Shown: in pieces, positions 47,921-58,404 of the stretch
How positions within the stretch are numbered: the first letter of the stretch is position 1
Layout of the letters: each line of letters starts with the position of its first letter
Origin: Chalara sp. BL73
Taxonomy: Eukaryota; Ascomycota; Leotiomycetes; Helotiales
Length of the DNA stretch: 64,000 nucleotides
Reading direction: 5' to 3'
Assembly: GCA_918026815.1 (NCBI GenBank)
Contig: CAKJVC010000257.1
Coordinates: 1-64,000, forward strand
Translations under genes and position numbers: made by a program
Notes under the pieces: generated by a model
The model's database searches: none
Seen by the model: the letters and a program-made list of their open reading frames with translations, nothing else
Told to the model about the DNA's origin: nothing

Positions 47921-49081
47921 TTAATGTATAATCTCCCCTAAATCAATATGCACCGGCTCCCACGGCTTCGTTCCCACCTCTTCCGTCTCGCTTGGCACCC
48001 GTGTGCTGTTTCCTGGGCTATACATATACCATGACTTCAATGCCACTACAGATGCTCGAAGTCGAGCTTCTAATAGATTGGGCCCTGCGCCTTCCCCCAG
48101 CTTCTCGTTCCCACTGAAAATACCTACTACAAAGACTGGGTGCCGCGAATGCCGTCCCGTTTCGCTCAATATGCGCGCTACTGGATACTCGAATTCCTCG
48201 CGCTGGCAAAGTCGCGCGAGTTCTCGTACTGGGTGCTGGAAGCGGAAGAGGGAGGAGATGTCGAGGTGTCGAGAGAGAATGTGATCTTGGACAAACGCTT
48301 TTGTGGCGTTACGTCCTGCATGTAGGTATATAGAGCCAACGACCGCTTTCACGAAGTTGGAGTATGATGTCTCCGTTGGTTGTGGATTGGATACGCTAGC
48401 ATTTTCAGGGAACTTGATTTGATCTCCAAATTCGTCATCGTAAACATTTCGACTGGATATACCTCTTCGGAACCAATCTCTGTTATCCGGTCGAGTCGAG
48501 GCTCCTAATGATGGGAGCGGAGATCCTGGTGTGACCTTGTTGAATTGGAGAAGTCCAGGATCGACCTCCGAACCTGGGTATGCAGCAGTCTCCACACCCC
48601 ATTCCTTTCCTATCCTTGTGAGTGTCGGAGGACCATTGTATGCATATGTCGCTGCGAATAGGACTGTCATGGGCAATCGTGGGTAGTGGCAAGTCAACCA
48701 CTCAGCGACATAATAGCTCATTATGGGTCCTCCGACAAGCGCCAGAGAAGCATTGTTAAAGTCTGAACTTGGGTCTGCCGATGGATCCACGAGGGTTCGA
48801 GCGAGGGTTTGGAGAGGAAGCTTTTGAGGTAAGGAGAGACGGGCGTGCAGCGCTGCAAGTTTTGCGGATCGAAGGGCAGCTGCAGGATATGGTGAAGGAT
48901 GATTCGGGTTCGGCGTGAGGTCTACTTCTAGATCCTCGAAGTTGTTCTTGGAAGCCGCTTGACTTGACTGTAATCTCCTATTACCAAAAGCCTCTACTTG
49001 CGTCCACTGCCTCAAACAGCATGGTCTCGTGCGAGCAGACAGTAATTGACCACTCCATCTTTCCAGCCGTAATCGCTTCAT
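47921..49081 (-). CDS. mrpl3: Mitochondrial large-subunit ribosomal protein mL44 (yeast MRPL3 type)
   Basis: Single exon, 386 aa. An Arg-rich N-terminus (MKRLRLERWSGQLLSARTRP) is a likely presequence, and an LQSSQAAS region may hold the cleavage site. The body has the RNase III-like fold of mL44: SLALVGGPIMSYYVAEWLTC, YPRLPMTVLFAATYAY, then YSNFVKAVVGSIYLHAG. A double-stranded-RNA-binding domain follows (HPVRELARLCQREEFEYPVA, HPVFVVGIFSGNEKLGEGAG). Catalytic acidic residues of true RNase III are not apparent, as expected for a structural ribosomal protein. It sits at the edge of the mitoribosomal large subunit. It is head to head with the 88-aa gene, 260 nt apart. Confidence 0.9.
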   Translation of the reverse strand: MKRLRLERWSGQLLSARTRPCCLRQWTQVEAFGNRRLQSSQAASKNNFEDLEVDLTPNPNHPSPYPAAALRSAKLAALHARLSLPQKLPLQTLARTLVDPSADPSSDFNNASLALVGGPIMSYYVAEWLTCHYPRLPMTVLFAATYAYNGPPTLTRIGKEWGVETAAYPGSEVDPGLLQFNKVTPGSPLPSLGASTRPDNRDWFRRGISSRNVYDDEFGDQIKFPENASVSNPQPTETSYSNFVKAVVGSIYLHAGRNATKAFVQDHILSRHLDISSLFRFQHPVRELARLCQREEFEYPVARILSETGRHSRHPVFVVGIFSGNEKLGEGAGPNLLEARLRASVVALKSWYMYSPGNSTRVPSETEEVGTKPWEPVHIDLGEIIH

Positions 49082-49341
49082 CTGTGTAAATACAGCCTCC
49101 CTAACACTCAGCCCTGACGAACACGATTATAGAAAGGAAAATTGGCGAGTGTGGTTGTTGTTTAGTTTTGTCCCTCCTTTCTCCCAAAATTTTGAAGCTC
49201 TCGTTAACAAGGTGATAATTGGATACTAGATCCCTAACTGCTTAGTCAGAAACACGCTACCAGCTTGGTCCCTTGCTCAAGCTTAACGTCGTCAAAATCA
49301 AGAAATCCTCAATACTCTGCTAAATCTAACAATCTAGCAAA

Positions 49342-49780
49342 ATGGTAAGTCCAATTAGCTTCTTGTTACTAATTGTTTGAATTCTAACATTTGCGCAGGG
49401 TGGCGGCGGCAAGATTCCGTAAGTAAAAGACCGAATGCGATCACTCAACTCCCTCCGACCAGTTTCCTGACGATCACTCAGATACCCAAAGCATGTGTGG
49501 TCACCGGCAGGTGGATGGTACTCCAACCCAAAGAACTGGAAGTCGAATACTGCAGTAATGGGTGCAATTGGTCTTGCGATCGTGGCCGGCATGTGGAAAT
49601 TGAGTGCGGACCGAGAACACCGAGACAAATTTCCAGCTGAAGGTCGATTCTACCCTAGCAGATAGTATGTATACTATATAAGTATCCTCGAGGGCTCTTT
49701 TCTAACATATGGGAAACAGTTGGAGTAGACAGGTTATTGAACACGACAAAGCTGAAGCTGCGAAGAAGGGACATTCATAG
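49342..49780 (+). CDS. 88-aa single-pass mitochondrial-type membrane protein, four small exons
   Basis: Join(49342-49344, 49399-49418, 49482-49664, 49720-49780) closes to 88 aa. Exon 1 is just the ATG, directly followed by the donor GTAAGT. The protein starts MGGGGKIPYPKHVWSPAGGW and reads YSNPKNWKSNTAVMGAIGLA into one membrane segment (about 38-54). It ends with a charged tail (EHRDKFPAEGRFYPSRYWSR, then IEHDKAEAAKKG). I recall near-identical small proteins across ascomycetes, probably accessory subunits of a respiratory complex (complex I is my best guess), but the exact subunit is not certain. All introns have canonical ends, and junctions fall in conserved text (IP-Y-PK; SR-Y-WSR), so the gene itself is well supported. 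Confidence 0.75.
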
Positions 49781-50490
49781 ACTGGGCGTGTGGAGGGGAC
49801 CCGGACTGTACATATCTAGGAGTTACGGAATGGTCTATGATATGAAATAAATTACCGCGCTATGCTGTATATTGAATTTGCAGAAGCCTTGTGTGAAAAT
49901 TACTACTTACTTCTTTCTCATTTTCACTTCGTTGATTCAAGTAAATCTATGGCTGTGTGTTTTTCTGTATCCCGCTATATTTATTCTTTGAGGATATATA
50001 GCAATACATTACTGGTTAACCTAGAGGTTAGTTTCATTGTTATTCTAGACTGTTTCAGATCAAGCTTCAATGATTGCTATTACGGATGTATCAGAGCCTA
50101 CAGCAAAGTATGAACCATCGACTAATCTAAGCCACATAAAATTTGTGGTTGTTGTTTACGCCTATATGGTAGTCATGTTCCGAAAGTTAACTATCCTCTT
50201 AACAAGTGCATCCGCAGATGGCGGTCAAGACCCGCTGTACAAGCGATGTGTGGAAGAAATCTTCTCGAGTTTCAATCGGAGATGACTTTTAGTGGAGATT
50301 AATATGTTTACTGGCGTTGTCTTACAGCATCCACTTCGCAATTAAAGTGCATATAGAGAGAAGTGCGCAGCGGAATTAATCCGTATTGCTGCTTGAAAAT
50401 ATGTTTAAAATTCACAACGGGAAAGCACTCCCAGAAAGAATACCCTATATGCTACATTGTCTAACAATACAATGACCACGCTAATGGCCA
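49781..50490. other. Intergenic, no gene seen
   Basis: AT-rich. Lies between the 3' ends of the 88-aa gene and the CAP gene. No supported coding frame. Confidence 0.45.
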
Positions 50491-52364
50491 TTAACCGGCA
50501 TGCTCCACAATCTCACTATTGATTTTGCCATCCTTTCCAATCCACGTGCGGATCTGCTCAGGCAGCGGAACTTCTTTGTAATCTTCTTCCTCACTTGTGG
50601 CGTCGATAACGTTGAGGTTGATACCTGAACATTTGCTGGAAAACACCTCTGTGTTCATGGACGCCTTTCCAAGGTATACCTGTGCCCCGTCGACTTGGTC
50701 CATCAAAATGGTTGGTAAAGTACCCATCACTTGGAGAGCGAAGTTGCTGGACTTGATCACGTCGATAGACGAAACCAAAGACTCCACGATCAGAGACAAA
50801 CGAGGAGAGTTGTCGATTGATATGGCATTCGCTTTTCCTTTCACAATGATGGTAGTTTTGTTGCAACGACTTATAAGTATAGAATGAGAAATTGAAGCCT
50901 CAATCGTGATGGGCGCAGATTCATTATCATAATTTTCCTGTAGGTGGTCAGAACGGACAAAATTATACCAATTATGAGAAAGACTTACGATGAACCACTT
51001 GTTCCCGTCAAGCTTTTTGATGGGAGGCTTCTTAGTTCGCATACTCTCTGGTTTTGGTTTCTTGCCAGGTGCCGGGCTTTTGCCACGAGATATTGAGGAT
51101 GAGCTGGACTGGCTATCACTTCGGGTAGGCACAGTTGCGCCAGCTCGTAGAGATGGGTTCTTATGTGTCATTTGATCTGCCGTGACCTTCTTCAGACCTT
51201 TCGTCACAGCCTCGCCCCTGTTTAGCTCGGAGAAGACAGCATCTAGTCCAGAGGCTGCAGGGGCTGGCTTTGGAGCACTGACACCCTCAAGAAGCAACGA
51301 AGGTGGTGGCGGTGGTCCAGGCGGAGGGGGAGGCGGTGGAGGACCGCCAGCAGATGGCTGGGGCGAGCCTGACTGTTGCGAAGACTTCCACGCTTCTTCA
51401 AAAGACACCCCTTTAGCATTCCACGGAATGCCTTGTTCAAAAGTGTCTTTGGCGTACTCAGCAACGTCCTTGAAAATTTGGTAATATGCTTGAAGCCACT
51501 GGTATTCCTTTGACTCCCTGGTATGTGTTAGCTTTGCTACTTAATCAGGTTAAGATGCTGTCCTACTTGTCCTTGAACTCCTTCGCAACACGATTGCCGT
51601 TATAAAGCGCCGAGTTTTTTGACTCCTCTACGTGCTTATGGGGCTTAGGATCAACCGTCACCCACCACCCAAGCATATCCGTACCATCAGCTACTGCGCT
51701 AAGTTGGTTGAAAGCCGGTGAACCTCTGTTGGCGTTCTTTATGTCTCCAATTGCCAGCACGGAAGCCTGTATAGCTTTGAGTCCTTCGTTGTCCGGCGTA
51801 AAGTTTGGCTTCCTAGCCTTAGTAGATACCAAAATGAACCTCCGTTGTGCGGCGAACAATTCTCCCACCCTTGCGGCCTAGGCTATTGATTAATCAACAT
51901 ATTCTTGAGTTTGAGCAGTGTTACCAACCTGTTTTGCAACTGGTCCACCTAAGGCATTGCTGAGATCAGTAAATTTCTTCACAGGCCCATTAATAACTAG
52001 GTCAAAGGCCTCCACAGACTCAGGTAATGGGTCTGCTTTTGGCTTGGGAGTTTCTTTGACTGTCGACGGTACTGGTGGTTGCGGCGTTGGTAGAGGAGCA
52101 GGAGATGTGACAGGTGCAGTTGGAGACACTCCATTTGATTTTGCAGGTTCGATTGTAGAAGATGCGATGTCCTCGAGCCTAGACGTAGCAGCCTCTAATC
52201 TATGGACGAAACTTGTCAGCAGATTTGGCGGAATTGTAAGAAACTGTTTGTCCATGATGAAAAGATGTTCGATCACTGTGGCAGTAGGTGCAGATAAGTG
52301 ACAAAATAAAACTTCCATACCGTTTGATCAAAGTAGTAAGGTTATGCATATTATTCGCAGCCAT
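50491..52364 (-). CDS. Adenylyl cyclase-associated protein (CAP/Srv2)
   Basis: Five exons on the minus strand: 52364-52321, 52199-51929, 51877-51567, 51517-50989 and 50937-50491. They give 533 aa, the usual CAP size. The N-terminus (MAANNMHNLTTLIKRLEAAT SRLED) is the cyclase-binding coiled coil. The helical folded domain follows, with SVEAFDLVINGPVKKFTDLS, then AARVGELFAAQRRF and YQWLQAYYQIFKDVAEY. A poly-proline run (PPPPPPPPGPPPPPS) binds profilin or SH3 proteins. The C-terminal beta-helix (CARP) domain starts GNKWFIENYDNES and ends with the EQIRTWIGKDGKINSEIVEH region that binds G-actin. The protein recycles cofilin-bound actin and links Ras-cAMP signalling to the cytoskeleton. The last intron (50938-50988) is 51 nt and stop-free, so its retention would keep the frame. 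Confidence 0.93.
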
Positions 52365-52784
52365 AATTGTAGCAGGAACCCTCGAATGAAGAGGTGTTCC
52401 AGATAACAGATGTAGAAAGAGGGAACAAATCAACAAACTCTCGCTGGGGCAATAGGCAATGGGAAAAGTAGATATTTAGGAAGCTGTAGAGGGGTCTTAA
52501 GAATGCAATGAGGCGGGAGGAAGATGTTGTAGCTTCTCTATAAAATTGTTACCTAGGATTAAACTGTTACCTGCTACTACCGATTGCGAAGCTGTACTTT
52601 AAGGGGAAGCTCATTATTTACGGCTGCCTAAGGCGCAAATCCACAAGGCTGCGTCTCAGTGTCTTGGCCACATCCACCAGTCCAGCACACTAAGTATCAG
52701 CCTCGCTTCTGCGACGACGTTGACACACTACGCAAGCTGTGTAAGAATGAAGTGAAGAAGAAAAAAATATCATTAATATATAAC
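52365..52784. other. Divergent intergenic region
   Basis: 420 nt between the CAP start (-) and the Mak32-like start (+). No coding sequence is supported. Confidence 0.4.
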
Positions 52785-54685
52785 ATGGAAAACGAGAAGA
52801 GAGATTTTGCTCTTGAACAGGATATAGACTTCTGCACCCTGGGCATGTTTATCATTGGTAAGATTGCTTTCCTGTGTTATGCGTGTCTTTTTCATGTTAT
52901 TTTCAGGCGATGTATAACAGCAAATGCCCAAGAGTCAGTTCTCTCCAGACTTCAAATTTGGCTTCCATCATCATCAATATCTGATTACCTTCTATTTCCC
53001 CAACCTCTAACCCCAAGTTCGTGAAAGCATGCTTCTTTCATTCTCAGTCAGCCGACAAGACTCTTACGTGAAGCCCTGTCTTTAGCAGATGGTTAAGGTC
53101 AGTATGTGTGCATATCATGTCCAAGTTGTATAGATGATGTTATACTGTGTCTTGAAATGCAAGAAATGGATCAATTATCTGAATATCAAGTAAGGTATAA
53201 CCGTGAGGATGATATTAAGAAGTTGTGTGCGGAAAGGTCGGATCCGTTTTCTCAAATTTGCCTTGCAAAGCATCAAGTACTAGAATATATGGCACTCCCT
53301 CAGGCACCACGATAGCGCTTGAAGTCTTGTCGTTTCTTGTTTCTAGGTGGCCATTCATATCTGACTTTATATTTCAGACGAAATACACTATCTTCCGCCT
53401 ACACCATCTGTATACGACATTGTCGGTGGTGCTGGATGCTACTCCGCACTTGGAGCACGCCTGTTCTCCCCACCGCCAATTTCACGCACAGTCTCCTGGA
53501 TAGTCGACAAAGGATCAGATTTCCCATCATCTATTGACACACAGATTCAGTCATGGCAAACATCATGTCTGATCCGCGAGGATATTTCACGTCCGACAAC
53601 CAGGGGTTGGAATGGCTATGATGAGCATCAGCATCGAGCATTCAAATACACAACACCTAAATTACGACTCGACCAGAATTCTTTAACGCCAGAGCTTCTA
53701 TTCTCGAAGTCATTTCACCTTATCTGCTCGCCAACGCGATGTATCGATCTTGTAACCTCAATACTGCGTCGTCGCAAAGCAGCAAATCCAAGAGCGGAGA
53801 AGCCCATATTTATCTGGGAACCAGTTCCTGATCTCTGTACTCCTGATGAACTTCTCAATTGCACGAATGCATTACCTTATATTGACGTGTGTAGTCCCAA
53901 CCACCAAGAATTGGCAGGATTTATGGGGGACTCGGACCAAGGCGTCGACCCAAGAACAGGTGAGGTCTCCACTGCTTTCGTAGAAGGGGCATGTGAGCAA
54001 CTCCTAGGATCCATGCCATTACAGAGCTATACTCTAGTCGTCAGATGTGGTGCCAAAGGTTGCTATATCGCAAAAATGGGCGGGCGATCAAGAAGAACGT
54101 CAGTCGTAAAGCGAAAGCGTCCTGCTAACCATGCAAGTCAGTAACAGCCAGTTCCTTTCGCCTTTAGAGTGGCTATACGCATTTACTTATCCATTGTATA
54201 GGAGGCGGTCTCACATTAGACATGGATATGGAGTCGCTATTTGCCGGTCTAGTCTCCTCGGACGGTACCATTGACTTCGAGCGCGATCGCCCAGCCATTG
54301 ATCCGGGTATTGATAAGTGGGTACCAGCTTATTTCAAGCCGGAAAGGAAAGGCCGTGTTATCGATCCCACCGGAGGTGGAAACGGGTTCCTTGGCGGTCT
54401 TGCAAGTGAGTAATAATCACCTTGATCTCAAACAAAACTAAATCTTCTTCAGTCGCACTAGCAAGAGGCAAAGGACCCGTCGAAGCCGCAGCATGGGGCA
54501 GCGTAGCAGCCAGTTTCTGCATCGAGCAAGTTGGTGTTCCAACCTTATCCACAGATGCCGAAGGTCGAGAAAAATGGAACGGAGAATCCGTATCCGCACG
54601 TCTTCAAGAATTCATGGGCAGAATAGAGCGGCCTGATGTTGTGGAGAGCGCCAGTGGGGAGATCGGAAAAATGAGCCTAGCATGA
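52785..54685 (+). CDS. PfkB-family carbohydrate kinase-like protein, Mak32 type
   Basis: Four exons, join(52785-52857, 53378-54136, 54202-54405, 54453-54685), close to 422 aa. Exon 1 ends DFCTLGMFII and exon 2 resumes DEIHYLPPTPSVYDIVGGAG, which rebuilds the conserved Mak32 start. The glycine-rich substrate loop is GGAGCYSALGARLFSPPP. The C-terminal PfkB signature reads DPTGGGNGFLGGLA. The usual catalytic Asp of the GAGD motif is Asn here, which I also remember from Mak32 relatives, so kinase activity is doubtful. Yeast MAK32 is needed for stable L-A virus-like particles; the mechanism is unknown. The first intron is 520 nt, far longer than any other intron read in this window. Confidence 0.85.
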
Positions 54686-55724
54686 CAATTGCTTGTTCTA
54701 AAAGACGCTTAAGGATAGATTTGGTTGGTTCTTATGATACACGAAATGGGTCAGGATGCATATAGACTTTGGGGTAATCAAGTAATCAAAAATAAATCAC
54801 AAAAAAGTATCAACTAGGCTTTGTTAAATCTGCATAAGTCATATAGATAGTAATAATCTTGAATGAGGCAAACTGAATAGCTTTCACAGATCGTCAAATT
54901 TTGTTACTCCTTTCCTCAAGAAAAAAATTATATTGATAATACAAAACCAGCAAAGCTCCAGGATCACCCTGTTGGGGGACCCCATAGAAAACCCCGTCTT
55001 CTTCGGGTTTTTAAAGTCTCTGTGGTGTGTGACCCCGAGTTCATATCCCACAAACACAGATTGTCCTGAACCCGTTCCACCGGGCCGCCCTTGTGTTTGT
55101 TGGAGGTTTGTTTGCTTAAACATTATTCTATAGGCACAAAGTAAAATTTCATAAAAGAGCGCAGTGTGATTGGCTGATTGGGGTTAGCTGGGGAAGAGAA
55201 CAGGGGCTTGATTCGCGTTTGGCAATAGTATACTTCGGTGCTTAGGCGCCGAGGCAATTCCGAGACCGCGGGTACCCCATTGGACTTTTTTTGGTGATAG
55301 CATCATTCGTGCTTTAACCTTATTGGGAGTCGGGAGTACTGTGATAATTGGCCTTTAATTGATCGTCCGGTCACCTAATTACTTGTATTTATGCTCAATA
55401 ATCTAAAGTTACATATCAATATCAACCACCATTAAACCCCAAGAGGAAAGATCGTAATTCTCGAATCAGACATAAAATAATAAATGCTGTATCAAACCAA
55501 ACTTCCGGGACCGCGTACCCTAGCCGCCTGTTAAACAAAACCATGTGCTACCAAAAAGATGACTTTCTCACAATGAATATATTATCTTATTCGGTGCAGT
55601 TTACGGTTATGCTCACTCTGTCTTTGACTATCCTTCAAGTAATAACAACAACAGTGACACCATGAATGCTGATCAGCCATGTGCGCTCTCCTGGTCCGGT
55701 ATGATGGAAACCGCCCAATCTCAG
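54686..55724. other. Intergenic, no gene seen
   Basis: About 1 kb. A stretch at about 54940-55110 is open on both strands and Pro/Gly-rich, but it shows no domain and no splice support. Confidence 0.4.
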
Positions 55725-56203
55725 GACAGAATCTGCACTTGGGATGATTCGGCTTCTATCTGTTCTCGTAGATGCGCATCCGAGAGAAGGACTTTGAAAC
55801 AGATGCCACAGCTCGGATGATATTCATGATAATGGCTCTGATAATCCGTTAGCGTCGAGTAAGGCCCAGTATTGCTGTAATTACAATTCGGATGCTCGTG
55901 TCACTTGTGCTTCCTGACATCACATGTACTACTTAACACCTTGCGCGAGGGGCATATATCGCACACAGGATGGATTCCTTGATGTGTAGTCCACGAATCG
56001 TACCGTTGAGGGCAGTCCGTGCACCAGTAGTGATTTTCCGAATAGTGGTCGTGCTTGTTCCTTTCGTTCGCGAGGTAGATACTGTAGAATACGCACTAGA
56101 TATAAATTTCAGCGTAGCGTGCATTATAATTTTCAACAGGCTAAAAGCCTTCAGGTCCTATTTTACACCAACTACACCATGCACGATTGTGGTAGCACTC
56201 ATA
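55725..56203 (-). pseudogene. C2H2 zinc-finger protein relic
   Basis: On the minus strand one frame gives spaced Cys/His pairs: CYHNRAWCSWCKIGPEGF, then HYWCTDCPQRYDSWTTHQGI, HPVCDIC and HPSCGICFKVLLSDAHLRE. The C-x2-C pairs with distal His at about 30-residue spacing match tandem fungal C2H2 fingers. Stops interrupt the frame, for example after CDVRKHK and after SSQVQILS, and one expected Cys reads Ser (HPNCNYSNTG). No start or flanking exons are visible. A degraded fragment of a transcription-factor-like or cytosolic zinc-finger gene. Confidence 0.6.
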
Positions 56204-56250
56204 ACACTAATGTGCAAGTAAATAGTGGCAAATTAATCTATAATAGACTA

Positions 56251-57789
56251 CTAATTGAACCAAAAGCTCACGCTGAAGCTTACGCTTAGGCTTCGAACGT
56301 AATGCCACCATCCAACTGGGATATAGAGGCACTCGCCTTCCTCAAGTACACAATCCACGAACTTCGCATCACCGCATAATGGGTACTTTATGTGAGCGGC
56401 GATCTGCTCCTCCAGCGTGCCATCCCAGCCAGCTAGGGTCCCAATATCAACTGCACTCGTATTTTCCATATCAATGCCTCCATTTTCTACACCTCTTGCG
56501 TAAAGTTTCTCGCTTTCTTTAGGCGCATATAGCCTAATATATTTTCTACCAACAACTTGGGCCAGGATATTGTGGTATGGATCAGTGTGTAGAGGACTGA
56601 TGGTGCCTGCAGGTCCGAACCAAGCATTTAGCAGAGGATCGTCGAGAATGGGCAATTCTGCATGTTTAGTGGCAAGCGGTGAGGAGAAATGCGGTGGCGG
56701 TGGGCTGGTGTAGCAGTAGTCTGGGACTGTAATATCTAAGCGTAAGGAAGGGATCTGAGCAAACAGATCATGCTGTGCAAGATATCCTGTGCTCAGCGTC
56801 GATGTAGATGAATCCACAAGTATATAATTTTCCATAAACTCCTTGAAAGAGATAATTTTTTGGCCCCATCCTTCGTCAACATAAGTTCGCCCCGTCTCTA
56901 CTGGAACCAATCTCCGGCCGCCAATTGTTTTGGACATGAAATAATTAGGGTTACTCCATGAACGTCCATTCCTTGCGGGCCACTTATTTATGATATCCGT
57001 TAATATCACAGGCTCAGGACCTAAACCTTTGTTTCGTGGTTCTAACATATATGACTCAAATACATCGAATGATGGTTTGGCTTTTCGCAGAATATTGTTC
57101 TTAACTGGCGATATCTGGATAGAGACTTCTGGGAAACGTTCCTCGGGCTCTATCAAATCGCAAGTACCGAGTTTTTGTCTCTTAGATGCAGCAGAAAGGT
57201 GATAGCCTCGAGGTTCCTTATCATGACAAGATTGAAGGGTAGCGAAAGCCTGGGCAATTCCATACGCGATAGCTGTGTCTACTGGAGGACCTGCCATAAT
57301 GAGTGTCATATCCAGGGTCCTTACCATATCATCCAGCATACAGCTCTCCAGAGTGCTAGCCTCCTCGAGACCTGGGCCAGCCTTCCAAATATTGCTGAGT
57401 GCCAAAGTGGAGAACTTGAACAAGCTAGCCTCTCTGTGTAGATGTCTCCAACAAGGAGGGACATTCTTGAAGGGAAACGCATAAAATTTCTCGTTTGCAA
57501 GAGTGACCATATCTTCGCATCTCTGGAGGCAGAGTTCGTACATCTCGGGTTGGTCATGAAGCTGGATCATATCATTTAGGTAGGCCATAAGGAGGACAAT
57601 AGCTCCACCACAATCATTCAAAGCTATGATCCTATCAGAAGAAATAGAAGAGTCGGAACAGCTCGGGTTAGTATGCTGGAAATTCTTGCAGAAATATGCC
57701 ATGCAAATATCACTCAATGTTCGTTGTAGACTGTTAGCATCTGCTTTTGGTGGTCGGACAGAAGTCATTGTTGCGTAGCTGATCACCAT
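56251..57789 (-). CDS. JmjC-domain protein, JMJD5/KDM8-like
   Basis: Single exon, 512 aa. The N-terminal half is helical and unassigned. The cupin-like JmjC domain covers about 265-512. It starts [20 protein letters not shown] and contains [20 protein letters not shown]. The Fe(II) ligands are visible: H401-x-D403 in [10 protein letters not shown] and H496 in [13 protein letters not shown]. The sequence [15 protein letters not shown] supplies the 2-oxoglutarate-binding region. The layout follows the JMJD5 branch, which hydroxylates protein arginines in human cells. All catalytic ligands are present, so activity is likely; the substrate is unknown. Confidence 0.9.
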   Translation of the reverse strand: MVISYATMTSVRPPKADANSLQRTLSDICMAYFCKNFQHTNPSCSDSSISSDRIIALNDCGGAIVLLMAYLNDMIQLHDQPEMYELCLQRCEDMVTLANEKFYAFPFKNVPPCWRHLHREASLFKFSTLALSNIWKAGPGLEEASTLESCMLDDMVRTLDMTLIMAGPPVDTAIAYGIAQAFATLQSCHDKEPRGYHLSAASKRQKLGTCDLIEPEERFPEVSIQISPVKNNILRKAKPSFDVFESYMLEPRNKGLGPEPVILTDIINKWPARNGRSWSNPNYFMSKTIGGRRLVPVETGRTYVDEGWGQKIISFKEFMENYILVDSSTSTLSTGYLAQHDLFAQIPSLRLDITVPDYCYTSPPPPHFSSPLATKHAELPILDDPLLNAWFGPAGTISPLHTDPYHNILAQVVGRKYIRLYAPKESEKLYARGVENGGIDMENTSAVDIGTLAGWDGTLEEQIAAHIKYPLCGDAKFVDCVLEEGECLYIPVGWWHYVRSLSVSFSVSFWFN

Positions 57790-58404
57790 AGGACCACAAA
57801 GCTAACTATGCAGCACTAGGCGCTGTTCATATCTAATAAAGGGTAGTCTTTGAGATCACAGACATGGCAAAGCGAAATCAGATTGAAAGTGTGGAAAAGC
57901 GTCACAAGTTAATTAAGGTCGCCAAAAAGAGTGGATTTCTACAACAGCGATTTGTTGTGCCTGAGGCATCAAAAGCAACCCTTAACTTTGCTCGAGTTTG
58001 GTTCTCTTAGGGGTGACATACAGTAAAGGAGGTGCTCTAAAGTATCATATCAATTATCTTCTCCTTTGCTGTGATACAATTTTCAGTGTTTAATATCTTC
58101 ATATAACATAGAGCTAGAACTTGCTTTTTGGTAACACATTGATAATGGTACAGTTCTCCGCAGCCAATGGCACCTCATGCTTAGAAGTGTCTTGCATGAT
58201 GACTGTCACCTTGGGGCCGCCTCTCAGGATGACAAAATTATTGGGTGCATAGATAATGCACGCGGTTATATACTTGTTCGTATTATTGAGATCTACCCCA
58301 TCGTCGTCTCATCGCGATTTACTACAGAAGTATTGGGGCAGGGATAACACTATAAAACTTAGCATATGTACTATTCTTTGACACCCCACGCTATCAATGG
58401 TATC
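57790..58404. other. Divergent intergenic region
   Basis: About 600 nt between the JmjC gene (-) and the Clr5 gene (+). Nothing coding recognised. Confidence 0.4.

Noticed and set aside
53106..53315. Open frame inside the long first intron of the Mak32-like gene
   Set aside because: No similarity seen, and joining it would break the conserved exon 1-exon 2 protein text.
54884..55133. Overlapping frames on both strands, Pro/Gly-rich
   Set aside because: No domain or splice evidence on either strand.
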